Origin: Prochlorococcus sp. AG-355-P16
GTDB taxonomy: Bacteria > Cyanobacteriota > Cyanobacteriia > PCC-6307 > Cyanobiaceae
Direction of reading: 5' to 3'
DNA: 64,000 bases
Assembly (NCBI GenBank): GCA_003278525.1
Contig: QCEQ01000002.1
Location: 105,118-169,117 of the forward strand
Positions 27,897-34,059 of the stretch are shown here, piece after piece. Both the position numbers and the translations under genes were made by a program. The number at the start of each line of letters is the position of its first letter. The first letter of the stretch is position 1. The notes under the pieces are model-generated. The model did no database searches. It saw nothing but the letters and a program-made list of their open reading frames with translations, and was not told where the DNA came from.

Positions 27897-28103
27897 TTAA
27901 TACGATGGCCTAAGTTTTTGGCTAGGTATCCAACTTGGTTTATCTATAATCCATTTTTCTCTATCTTCATATTTAACTGTCCATAAAAGAAATGAAGAAA
28001 TTTCTTTTAGATTTATGCCAAGCAAATATCTTGTTTTTGGACTTGTTGATATAAATCCAAATAATAATATTAATAAAATAAGCTTAAACATACCTTTAAT
28101 CAT
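27897..28103 (-). CDS. 68-residue hypothetical, one N-terminal hydrophobic helix
   Basis: The gene abuts the ligase-domain gene with no gap and precedes it in transcription. An N-terminal hydrophobic segment (FKLILLILLFGFI, residues 6-18) may be an anchor or signal. The rest is polar and Trp-containing (WIIDKPSWIPSQKLRPSY). A start at the second Met (28091) is possible. Its adjacency suggests a functional link with the adenylation domain, which is inference. Confidence 0.6.
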   Translation of the reverse strand: MIKGMFKLILLILLFGFISTSPKTRYLLGINLKEISSFLLWTVKYEDREKWIIDKPSWIPSQKLRPSY

Positions 28104-28133
28104 TAAAAACTCAGCGTAATTTTTGCGAACTTT

Positions 28134-28391
28134 TTAATTAATGCAATTCTTATAACCTTCAATCTTTGCTAGTTCATCAATATTCAAACCTGTTTCTTCT
28201 AGTAAAGTTTCTCCTATATCGTCCTTATTAAATTTAGTTAAAGCTCCTTTAGTAGAGTACTTAATACATTGGTTATTGTATTTTGCTTCTTTGACAATAG
28301 GAGATAAATAAAAACCAAACAGGATGATAAAAGCTCCATAGGTTACAACTTTTCTATGGTTTTTCCACCATTCATAAAATTTATTGGACAC
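28134..28391 (-). CDS. 85-residue single-pass membrane protein
   Basis: A short basic N-terminus (YEWWKNHRK), one helix at about residues 16-32, then a soluble tail with two cysteines (NNQCIKYS and YKNCIN). The topology resembles the protein at 54713-55159, which also has a helix followed by a two-cysteine tail. Function unknown. Confidence 0.6.
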   Translation of the reverse strand: MSNKFYEWWKNHRKVVTYGAFIILFGFYLSPIVKEAKYNNQCIKYSTKGALTKFNKDDIGETLLEETGLNIDELAKIEGYKNCIN

Positions 28392-28460
28392 GAAAAATAA
28401 ATGACTTTTTTCTATTTTAAGTTGATTGTCGACAAATTACTTTAGAAATTTAAGTATTGG

Positions 28461-28769
28461 TTAATTTATTGTTTTTTCATTAATAGATTTAACCCAAGAA
28501 TAATATCTTGATTTTCTAATCCTTTGCTCTTTCGAGACTAATCTATCCGCAGATTCTAGGGGTGATTCTCCTTTATCAACTTTTGTTGTAATAGAAATAC
28601 CAAAACCTTTTGCTTCAATTTTTGCAATGCCGCCCTCTAAAAAAAATAAAAAAGACCAACCTTTGTTCCATCCTAAATAGAAGGGATTTCGATACATTGC
28701 ATTCTTTTGGAGATACTCTTTAAATGATATTTTCCTTTTCAAGGAGTTACTTGTATTCACTATTACCAA
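28461..28769 (-). CDS. 102-residue hypothetical protein
   Basis: A basic, soluble protein with an aromatic central strand region (NPFYLGWNKGWSFLFFLEGG). A long helical C-terminus follows (RLVSKEQRIRKSRYYSWVKS). No family recognised. It is divergently oriented from DUF1651 copy B, about 120 bases apart. Confidence 0.55.
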   Translation of the reverse strand: MVIVNTSNSLKRKISFKEYLQKNAMYRNPFYLGWNKGWSFLFFLEGGIAKIEAKGFGISITTKVDKGESPLESADRLVSKEQRIRKSRYYSWVKSINEKTIN

Positions 28770-28837
28770 ATAAGAAGTTTACGGCTGATTATTTCTGGAA
28801 AGTAATTTTAGTATTTAAATAATTGCCAGAGGAATAC

Positions 28838-28866
28838 TTGACGTCTACAAGTAGTACATTTATATT
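28838..28866 (+). promoter_or_regulatory. Promoter of the second DUF1651 operon
   Basis: TTGACG (28838-28843) and TATATT (28861-28866), spacer 17 bases. It matches the promoter of copy A, including TACTTGACG and TTTATATTA followed by TAGTAC just downstream of the -10. Confidence 0.7.
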
Positions 28867-28889
28867 AGTAGTACAACTGTATTATCTTT

Positions 28890-29180
28890 ATGACTTTAGG
28901 AGTCGCTAATGTTCGGACTTATTTTTATCGTGGCAGTCTTATTGACCCCCCAACTGGCTGGTTGTTTAACAAAAAAAGTGGTTTATTAATTTTTTTTGAG
29001 AGTTATAAGAAATCTGTATCTAATAACTTAAAAGTATATACTCATCTTTTCTATGCAAATGAATTAGGTGAACCAGCCCAAATTAAAAATTCAAGACTTC
29101 ATTCTATTGAGTGTGCTAATGAAACATGGAATGAATTAATTTCAGGAGGTTGGCAAATTGTTACTAATAAATTCCAGTAA
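28890..29180 (+). CDS. DUF1651 protein, copy B
   Basis: A 96-residue paralogue of the protein at 26430-26729. Shared positions include the MTLG.ANV start, PxGWL (residues 20-26), NELGEPAQIK and the closing WNELISGGW. As in copy A, the start lacks a Shine-Dalgarno sequence and AGGAG lies inside the gene before a +1-frame ATG. It is followed after 2 bases by a cysteine-containing small gene, whereas copy A is followed by different small genes, so only the DUF1651 gene and its promoter are duplicated. Confidence 0.75.
   Translation: MTLGVANVRTYFYRGSLIDPPTGWLFNKKSGLLIFFESYKKSVSNNLKVYTHLFYANELGEPAQIKNSRLHSIECANETWNELISGGWQIVTNKFQ
28909..28989 (+). CDS. Candidate 26-codon overlapping ORF in DUF1651 copy B
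   Basis: AGGAG (28899-28903) precedes an ATG at 28909 in the +1 frame. The ORF has 26 codons, the same as in copy A: MFGLIFIVAVLLTPQ, LAGCL, then KKVVY. Over the first 20 codons 13 residues are identical to copy A and all but one or two of the rest are conservative. Confidence 0.4.
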   Translation: MFGLIFIVAVLLTPQLAGCLTKKVVY

Positions 29181-29182
29181 TC

Positions 29183-29416
29183 ATGATCAAGGTAAATCCG
29201 TCAAATTGGGAATATCTAAAAGAATCTACCCTAAAACGAAAACGCACAAAGATTTGTATTACTTGCAATCACTTTCGCTACAGCACTACAAAAACTTTTG
29301 CTACTATCTTGATCTGTCCTAAATACGAAAAACGTATACCACAGGGTGATCATTTACTTAAAGGTTGTGAGTATTGGCAAAAAAATAGGACAATATTTTC
29401 TCCTGAAGCATCTTAA
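29183..29416 (+). CDS. 77-residue four-cysteine protein
   Basis: Cysteines at CITCNHF (about residues 24-27), ICPKY and KGCEYW give a CxxC...C...C arrangement able to bind a metal or Fe-S cluster. The surroundings are basic (STLKRKRTK). No family recognised. It begins 2 bases after DUF1651 copy B and is almost certainly co-transcribed. Confidence 0.65.
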   Translation: MIKVNPSNWEYLKESTLKRKRTKICITCNHFRYSTTKTFATILICPKYEKRIPQGDHLLKGCEYWQKNRTIFSPEAS

Positions 29417-29516
29417 TTATTCTCTAATTAAAGTTCTATGGTTAGAGAAATTTAATTATGTAAACAAAGCATTATTTTATACAACTTAAAAAATTCTTTT
29501 TAAGTAATTTTGAAGC

Positions 29517-29618
29517 ATGATTCAGTTCTACTTTTCCATATTTTTATTAGTTGTGCTTACATTTTTTGCACTTTTATTAGATGCACCAGAATTGGCATCT
29601 TTAATTCAAACATTTTAG
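29517..29618 (+). CDS. 33-residue hydrophobic mini-protein
   Basis: Nearly the whole sequence is one hydrophobic helix (FSIFLLVVLTFFALLLD), ending with PELASLIQTF. Its size equals that of small photosystem or cytochrome subunits, but none is recognised. A weak hairpin follows the stop. Confidence 0.5.
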   Translation: MIQFYFSIFLLVVLTFFALLLDAPELASLIQTF

Positions 29619-29626
29619 AAAATAAT

Positions 29627-29655
29627 AAATCAGCATTTTTACTGATTTACTTTCT
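29627..29655 (+). terminator. Weak hairpin after the 33-residue ORF
   Basis: AAATCAG (29627-29633) and CTGATTT (29642-29648) form a 7-bp stem, followed by an interrupted T-run (ACTTTCTT). Confidence 0.4.
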
Positions 29656-29700
29656 TAATAGGTAAGTAGTAGGTTTGACTTGTTTAATAGGAGGGATCTA

Positions 29701-29742
29701 ATGATTGACAGTCCACCAGAGGAGTTAAGTTGTAAAATTTAA
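29701..29742 (+). CDS. 13-codon ORF with strong Shine-Dalgarno sequence
   Basis: AGGAGGG (29689-29695) lies an ideal distance before ATG (29701). The 13-residue product is MIDSPPEELSCKI. A terminator hairpin follows at 29769-29803. It may be a micro-peptide gene or the leader of a short regulatory transcript. Confidence 0.4.
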   Translation: MIDSPPEELSCKI

Positions 29743-29768
29743 ATCTAGATAAAACTAATGCTAAATAT

Positions 29769-29803
29769 GGAATGAGTCTTCTATTTGAGATTCATTCCTT
29801 TTT
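29769..29803 (+). terminator. Terminator of a short transcript
   Basis: GGAATGA...TCATTCC (29769-29775 with 29792-29798) forms the stem, extended inward by TCT/AGA, and is followed by TTTTT. It ends a possible transcript of about 120 bases carrying the 13-codon ORF. Confidence 0.65.
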
Positions 29804-29911
29804 AATTTCTTTCTAAAAAATGTAAGTTATAAATATTAAATTTTAAAAGAAAAAATCTGTCCATATTAAAATGATTTGAGGCCTAAGTCTCCTCTTATAT
29901 AGTGGCTAATT

Positions 29912-30094
29912 TTACCTGAATCCAAAACCAGTTTTTTGTTCCTCTTTTTCTTCCCATTCATTAATAATTAGTTTTAGTAAACTTTTAAGTTCTGAATTCG
30001 AAGCATCAGTATCTTTTTGAAGATTTATACAGATGTTTTTTATTTCCTCAAAAGCATTATCAATTAATATTGTTTTTTGATCTGGATTAGCCAT
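29912..30094 (-). CDS. 60-residue acidic helical protein
   Basis: A soluble helical protein (AFEEIKNICINLQKD, ELKSLLKLIINEWEEKEE) with no recognised family. It is followed by no clear terminator. A similar helix-turn pattern ending in NEW is seen in the 68-residue protein at 31782-31988, so the two may be distant relatives; this is weak. Confidence 0.55.
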   Translation of the reverse strand: MANPDQKTILIDNAFEEIKNICINLQKDTDASNSELKSLLKLIINEWEEKEEQKTGFGFR

Positions 30095-30100
30095 AGAATT

Positions 30101-30298
30101 TTAAAATGCTCCATTACAGTTGAATCCACTACAGTTAATAACCCTGAAAATACTCATTACAAAGTTGTGGAATCTTTCATCATAAAAAAATGCCCAAGTT
30201 GTAAATATAGCAAAACCAGAGACAGCAAAAGCAACATATTGAAGCCAATGTATTCCATAGCTGTCCAATCCATTTTTATCAAAATCAGAATTACTCAA
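30101..30298 (-). CDS. 65-residue single-pass membrane protein
   Basis: A polar N-terminus (SNSDFDKNGLDSYGI), one helix at about residues 19-38 (WLQYVAFAVSGFAIFTTWAFF) and a tail with two cysteines (NCSGFNCNG). It ends 6 bases before the 60-residue gene. An 85-codon ORF on the opposite strand is rejected in favour of this one. Confidence 0.6.
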   Translation of the reverse strand: MSNSDFDKNGLDSYGIHWLQYVAFAVSGFAIFTTWAFFYDERFHNFVMSIFRVINCSGFNCNGAF

Positions 30299-30394
30299 TT
30301 GCTTTTTTTTCTTATATTAAAAATTTTTTTTTAAAAAGGAGAGTTTGTTTTGAACGAGAGATTTATTTTTTTAAGACCTTAATATATTGATAGT

Positions 30395-30649
30395 TTAAAT
30401 AAAGCCAGGTATTATCCACCCAAAAAAACCGTAGTTTATTATCAAAGCTAAAAAACCAATCATAGCTAATCTCCCATTTGTTATTTCGGCATTTTTCCAA
30501 AATTTACCCATGTAGTTTTTAATTTTTTTCGAATTTTTATCTATTAAATAATTGGGTTCTAAAGGTTCCTGCAACCTTTTGATGGCGTATAAAGAGAATT
30601 GAATTGTAATTGCGACGATAACAACAATAAAACTAGTAAGTGCATCCAT
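30395..30649 (-). CDS. hli: High-light-inducible (Hli) protein with extra N-terminal helix
   Basis: The chlorophyll-binding signature AEITNGRLAMIGF is at about residues 54-66, followed by a membrane helix ending in GFFGWIIPG. Hli proteins bind chlorophyll and carotenoid and protect photosystems under high light and nutrient stress. This 84-residue version also has a hydrophobic N-terminal segment (residues 4-22, SFIVVIVAITIQFSLYAI). It is longer than the common 35-70 residue forms and may cross the membrane twice. It stands alone in the small-gene region. Confidence 0.88.
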   Translation of the reverse strand: MDALTSFIVVIVAITIQFSLYAIKRLQEPLEPNYLIDKNSKKIKNYMGKFWKNAEITNGRLAMIGFLALIINYGFFGWIIPGFI

Positions 30650-30767
30650 TTTTTAGATTTCGTATGTGATCATTTAGTAAGCCAAAAAGTGAATGACAAT
30701 TGTATGTATCAAACATTTCCTTATTCCGCTTTATTGACAGAGGAAACCTTAACTTCAATTATTAATT

Positions 30768-30851
30768 AATGTAACATATTTAAAAAAAATTAGTATGAAT
30801 CCTTACTTTTTCTTTTGATTTCACATTTTTCAAGAACTTTAATGTTACATT
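30768..30851. repeat. 10-bp perfect inverted repeat upstream of hli
   Basis: AATGTAACAT (30768-30777) and ATGTTACATT (30842-30851) are exact reverse complements, 64 bases apart, in the gene-free stretch 30650-30944 upstream of hli. It may be a paired regulator site. Nothing else is seen in the stretch. Confidence 0.4.
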
Positions 30852-30944
30852 TATGTGTCAGTATTTTCCAAGAGTTGACCTGATTAAATTGCAATACTAG
30901 TTTTAAAGTCTTGTTTCTCCAAGTTAGATAGAGTATTGAAATTA

Positions 30945-31064
30945 TTACTTTTGTTTAATTTCAGGAAGGTAAAATTTATTGCCTAATGTATAACCAATCG
31001 ACATGAGTACGAACCCAATAAGTTGAGGTAAATGAGAATTTGCTAGAGAGATTTTTTCAATCAT
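30945..31064 (-). CDS. 39-residue small membrane protein
   Basis: Frame ATG (31064) to TAA (30945). A moderately hydrophobic helix (LPQLIGFVLMSIGYTLG, about residues 12-28) is followed by NKFYLPEIKQK. Function unknown. Confidence 0.5.
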   Translation of the reverse strand: MIEKISLANSHLPQLIGFVLMSIGYTLGNKFYLPEIKQK

Positions 31065-31116
31065 TTCTCAAACTTTAAAATTAATATCATAATAAAAATT
31101 TTTTACTAACGTAAGT

Positions 31117-31290
31117 CTATTTTTTTTTTGATTCTTTAATTTCCCCAGATTTTTTTAGTGAATTAACAAGCCTTTCATTTTCTGTTTTTAAATTTTCTAA
31201 TGCAGATTTTGTGAATTGTTCTTTAGCCTCAAATTTTGCTGAACTTATAACTTTTTTATTAGGGAGTTTTTTCTTCGGTTCTGGCTTCAT
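31117..31290 (-). CDS. 57-residue lysine-rich helical protein
   Basis: Frame ATG (31290) to TAG (31117). The protein is highly basic (PEPKKKLPNKK, C-terminal ESKKK) with a coiled-coil-like centre (ALENLKTENERLVNSLKKSG). The tail resembles that of the 41-residue ORF at 35069-35194 (TNENDFLVKNLKKAG), suggesting a small family. Confidence 0.55.
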   Translation of the reverse strand: MKPEPKKKLPNKKVISSAKFEAKEQFTKSALENLKTENERLVNSLKKSGEIKESKKK

Positions 31291-31387
31291 ATTTAATTGA
31301 ATTTTAAAAATTTTAGAAGTTATTTTTTTTGTATTAGGTATTATTTTTTACAGTTTTCTGGTTAATAATATTTGTTTACATAGAAAA

Positions 31388-31600
31388 TTAATCTTTATCT
31401 TTTGGGAGCCTTAACCATCCAGAAGTCCATTCTGATTTTAGTTTTGTCCATAGGATCCTTTTAATATCTTTTTTATTTTTGGTAGGAAAAATATCAACCC
31501 ATCTATCATCATTTTTACCACCATAAGCTTTAACTTGAAAATGCCTATTACCATTAATAGTTTTTGGTGCTGTCCAACAAAGAGTAGGAGGCCATTTCAT
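31388..31600 (-). CDS. Trp-rich small protein (TIGR02450-like)
   Basis: A 70-residue protein with five or more tryptophans and the pattern expected of the TIGR02450 Trp-rich family: WTAPK, GNRHFQVKAYGG, RWVDIFPT, WTKLKSEWTSGW. The family is mostly marine bacterial and of unknown function. ATG start. Confidence 0.75.
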   Translation of the reverse strand: MKWPPTLCWTAPKTINGNRHFQVKAYGGKNDDRWVDIFPTKNKKDIKRILWTKLKSEWTSGWLRLPKDKD

Positions 31601-31624
31601 GACAAATTTTAAAAGTTGGAAAAA

Positions 31625-31711
31625 CTAAAGATTGCTTTGGCCAGTTAAAACTAAACCATAGTATGCAATCGTACCAAGAATAAGTACGATACCTAGTATT
31701 CTAATAATCAT
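31625..31711 (-). CDS. 28-residue membrane mini-protein
   Basis: Frame ATG (31711) to TAG (31625). Nearly all one helix (MIIRILGIVLILGTIAYYG) with a short polar end (TGQSNL). No known photosystem subunit is recognised. Codon-level evidence is limited by size. Confidence 0.45.
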   Translation of the reverse strand: MIIRILGIVLILGTIAYYGLVLTGQSNL

Positions 31712-31781
31712 GATTTAATTTTTTTAAATTCAAATTATATTAGAGAAATTTTATAAATTTGAGTTGAAGATTTAATATTTT

Positions 31782-31988
31782 CTAACTCTTTTTTTTATTT
31801 CTAACTACAGAGTGGCAAGATTCAGGATGCCATTCATTCTGAATTTTGCCAATAAAATCATAAATAAATGAATCGGGACATCCAGTTTCTTTTTGAAGTT
31901 CTAGAAGTTCTTCTTTAATGAATTCATATACACTCGTTATTACCCCTAAATTTTCTTCTTGGGATGGAGCCCATTTTTTATTCTCCAT
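31782..31988 (-). CDS. 68-residue hypothetical protein
   Basis: A soluble protein with an acidic helix (SVYEFIKEELLELQKETG), a middle with DSFIYDFIGKIQNEW, and a basic tail (RNKKKS). It overlaps the upstream 63-residue gene by 11 bases, so the two are probably translated together. Function unknown. Confidence 0.55.
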   Translation of the reverse strand: MENKKWAPSQEENLGVITSVYEFIKEELLELQKETGCPDSFIYDFIGKIQNEWHPESCHSVVRNKKKS

Positions 31989-32169
31989 TAATATTTTTTA
32001 AATTATTTTCCACAATATCGTAATAGGTTATGTCTCCATAATCAGCATCTGAACAACATAAATCTCCATATAGTTCCTCTAACAAATCATACGCATCTGA
32101 ATATTTATCAAAACTTTGAGCTGTGAATTCGTCATCTTTCCCATCAATTCTAATTATTTTGTAGGTCAT
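31978..32169 (-). CDS. 63-residue acidic hypothetical protein
   Basis: Opens with a strand (YKIIRIDGKDDEF) and continues with a helix (SDAYDLLEELYGDLCCSDAD) containing a CC pair. No family recognised. It precedes and overlaps the 68-residue gene by 11 bases. Confidence 0.55.
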   Translation of the reverse strand: MTYKIIRIDGKDDEFTAQSFDKYSDAYDLLEELYGDLCCSDADYGDITYYDIVENNLKNINGE

Positions 32170-32229
32170 ATTTTACTTAGATGCAAAAAGTGTTTTTTGA
32201 TTCATTAAATCGTCTTATAAACAAAAATC

Positions 32230-32436
32230 TTATTTAGGAGTATTAGTTGGGTAAAGCTTCTGAATTTTATTTTTCTGAATTTCTATTTTTCTTCTTTCAT
32301 ATTTTTTTGCCATTATTTTTCTGATAAATAATTGTGGGATAAGCCAAACTAACGCAATAGCTATAGCCATGAAAGCAGGATTTCTCCACGTTAACCTAAT
32401 GAGCTCTTGTATAAATTCTTGATTGAAAATTTCCAT
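32230..32436 (-). CDS. 68-residue single-pass membrane protein
   Basis: One helix at about residues 20-38 (AFMAIAIALVWLIPQLFI) and a strongly basic C-terminal half (KIMAKKYERRKIEIQKNKIQK) likely to sit in the cytoplasm. Function unknown. Confidence 0.55.
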   Translation of the reverse strand: MEIFNQEFIQELIRLTWRNPAFMAIAIALVWLIPQLFIRKIMAKKYERRKIEIQKNKIQKLYPTNTPK

Positions 32437-32605
32437 ACATTAAATTTTGATGATAAAAATATTTTTGCTTTCTTTTATAAATCCTTTTTTTAATAACCTA
32501 ACTTATCATAACTTTAAAAAATCTAATAAGGAATTTTATAAATTTTTTCTTTTTTAGTTCGTTTTCTTCTATATTTGGATTTGGAATATTTTTTTTAGTT
32601 TAGAG

Positions 32606-33271
32606 ATGTCGACTTTTCTAATTACAGGATCAAATAGGGGTATTGGATTAGAACTATGTAGGCAAATTCATGAGAGGGGAGATAATGTAATTGCAACCTG
32701 TAGGAAAGCTTCAAAAGAACTTAGAGATTTAGGAGTGAGAATTGAAGAGAATATAGATATTTCTTCTGATGAGTCGATAACAAATTTGTGTAAAAAACTA
32801 TCTGGAGTTAATTTAGATTGCTTAATACATAATGCAGGAATTTATGAATTTAATTCTTTTGAAAACTTAGATAAAAAAAGTATTTTGCGGCAATTTGAAG
32901 TTAATGCATTGAGCCCAATATGTATGACCCAATCACTAAGACACCTTTTAAAAAGATCTTCTAAAGTTGCTTTTATCACAAGTAGAATGGGATCTATTGA
33001 AGATAATTCATCTGGAAGTTCTTATGGTTACAGGATGTCTAAGGTAGCCTTGTCAATGGCAGCAAAATCACTTTCTATAGATTTATCAAAAGATGATATT
33101 TATGTAGCTATTTTGCATCCTGGTTTAGTGAGTACAAGAATGACTGGCTTTACAAGAAATGGAATTAGTCCTGAAGAATCAGCAAATGGCCTTTTAAAAC
33201 GTATTGATTCTTTAAATAAAAATAACTCGGGTACGTTTTGGCATGCCAATGGAGAGGATTTGCCATGGTAA
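32606..33271 (+). CDS. Short-chain dehydrogenase/reductase (SDR)
   Basis: A 221-residue NAD(P)-dependent oxidoreductase of the classical SDR fold. The cofactor loop is TGSNRGIG (residues 7-14), NAG appears in LIHNAGIYE, and the catalytic triad is S (SRMGSIEDN region) with YxxxK in YGYRMSK. The C-terminus is short. It resembles the CsgA-like SDR group; the substrate is unknown. It is one of the few ordinary-sized genes in this small-ORF region. Confidence 0.88.
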   Translation: MSTFLITGSNRGIGLELCRQIHERGDNVIATCRKASKELRDLGVRIEENIDISSDESITNLCKKLSGVNLDCLIHNAGIYEFNSFENLDKKSILRQFEVNALSPICMTQSLRHLLKRSSKVAFITSRMGSIEDNSSGSSYGYRMSKVALSMAAKSLSIDLSKDDIYVAILHPGLVSTRMTGFTRNGISPEESANGLLKRIDSLNKNNSGTFWHANGEDLPW

Positions 33272-33379
33272 TAACTATAATTTTTATTTTTAAGAGATTT
33301 ATATTGTTAATTTGTTAAAAAACTTTTAAATTTTTAACGAATTTCTTTCCTTGTTTTATTGTTTTAGTTATCTTTAAAA

Positions 33380-33489
33380 AAACATTAGTAAAGGAGGTGA
33401 TTCATTGTCGTATCTACCGAAAAATGCGGTTATGAAAGGGGCCGTGAATTCAGTATCTTCATCACATTCATCGGTCCCTTTTTCTTTGA
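33380..33489 (+). ncRNA. Short structured transcript with perfect Shine-Dalgarno sequence
   Basis: AAGGAGGTGAT (33391-33401) is fully complementary to the 16S rRNA 3' end and lies 3 bases before TTG (33405). A small hairpin ACCG/CGGT (33416-33419 with 33427-33430) follows. Then comes a long terminator-like stem: AAAGGG (33435-33440) with CCCTTT (33476-33481), CCG with CGG, and TGAAT with ATTCA, ending in TTTTTCTTT. A 40-codon ORF (33405-33527) could be translated but would run through the terminator. A small RNA or short-peptide mRNA is likely; ends are estimated. Confidence 0.45.
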
Positions 33490-33545
33490 TTAAGAAAAAA
33501 GGTTTTATAATCAATAGATTTATATAAATCAGTTACTTAATATTT

Positions 33546-33582
33546 AAAACTCTGCATCTCTTGAAGTTGCAGAGTTTTTTTT
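33546..33582. terminator. Strong bidirectional terminator
   Basis: AAAACTCTGCA (33546-33556) and TGCAGAGTTTT (33568-33578) form an 11-bp stem with an 11-base loop and T-runs on both strands. It ends the minus-strand small-gene chain and may also end transcripts from 33380. Confidence 0.85.
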
Positions 33583-33612
33583 ATGAATTTAAATAGTCTT
33601 TCAAAATTTACT

Positions 33613-33714
33613 CTATCTTTTTTGTCCAAAGTAAATTAAGGCTAAAAAAGATAGAGTGCTAACTATAGCGATTAAGTACCACCCAGTTGAGGAGTTGCTA
33701 GTTACTTCGGTCAT
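33613..33714 (-). CDS. 33-residue membrane protein, last gene of the abutting chain
   Basis: Frame ATG (33714) to TAG (33613). The polar N-terminus (TEVTSNSSTG) is followed by one helix (WYLIAIVSTLSFLALIYF) and a basic end (GQKR). The start directly abuts the stop of the 29-residue gene. The stop codon lies within an inverted repeat (CTCTATCTTTTTT at 33611 with AAAAAAGATAGAG ending at 33656). Confidence 0.6.
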   Translation of the reverse strand: MTEVTSNSSTGWYLIAIVSTLSFLALIYFGQKR

Positions 33715-33804
33715 TTATTTTGATTTATCGGAGGAATTGATTATTTGAGTGAAAATCACAATTGACATCATTAAAAAAACTAAAAGGATGTAAGTTACGT
33801 TCAT
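33715..33804 (-). CDS. 29-residue membrane protein in the abutting chain
   Basis: Frame ATG (33804) to TAA (33715). Most of it is one helix (YILLVFLMMSIVIFTQII), then a polar tail (NSSDKSK). Its start abuts the stop of the 84-residue gene with no gap, and its stop abuts the next start. Confidence 0.6.
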   Translation of the reverse strand: MNVTYILLVFLMMSIVIFTQIINSSDKSK

Positions 33805-34059
33805 TTATAGAAAAATGCTAATTATCAAAAAGATTATTCCTAGAACTACCGTAACAATTGCTCCATCTACTAATAAATCTTTCCATGTATAGCTTTTAAG
33901 CATCCTTGTTTTATCTTCTTCACTCATCAAGTTTTTTAACCACGTCCAATCTAAAAGCTGTGTCAAGGCAACACCAAAAATTAAATGACCAATCAAAATA
34001 CCAATTAGATCAATTCTAGAAATATCTTTAGTGAGACTTGTAATAATAAAAAAGTCCAC
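33805..34059 (-). CDS. 84-residue two-helix membrane protein
   Basis: Hydrophobic segments lie at about residues 16-36 (RIDLIGILIGHLIFGVALTQ) and 65-84 (VDGAIVTVVLGIIFLIISIF). A polar loop with EEDKTRMLKSYTWKD separates them. The first base of its start codon overlaps the last base of the preceding stop. No family recognised. Confidence 0.65.
   Translation of the reverse strand: MDFFIITSLTKDISRIDLIGILIGHLIFGVALTQLLDWTWLKNLMSEEDKTRMLKSYTWKDLLVDGAIVTVVLGIIFLIISIFL

Noticed and set aside
30077..30334. 85-codon ORF on the + strand
   Set aside because: It is antisense to a better minus-strand membrane protein with normal composition.
33391..33401. AAGGAGGTGAT as a fragment of 16S rRNA on the other strand
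   Set aside because: Only 11 bases match and the flanking sequence is unrelated to rRNA. A Shine-Dalgarno sequence is the simpler reading.
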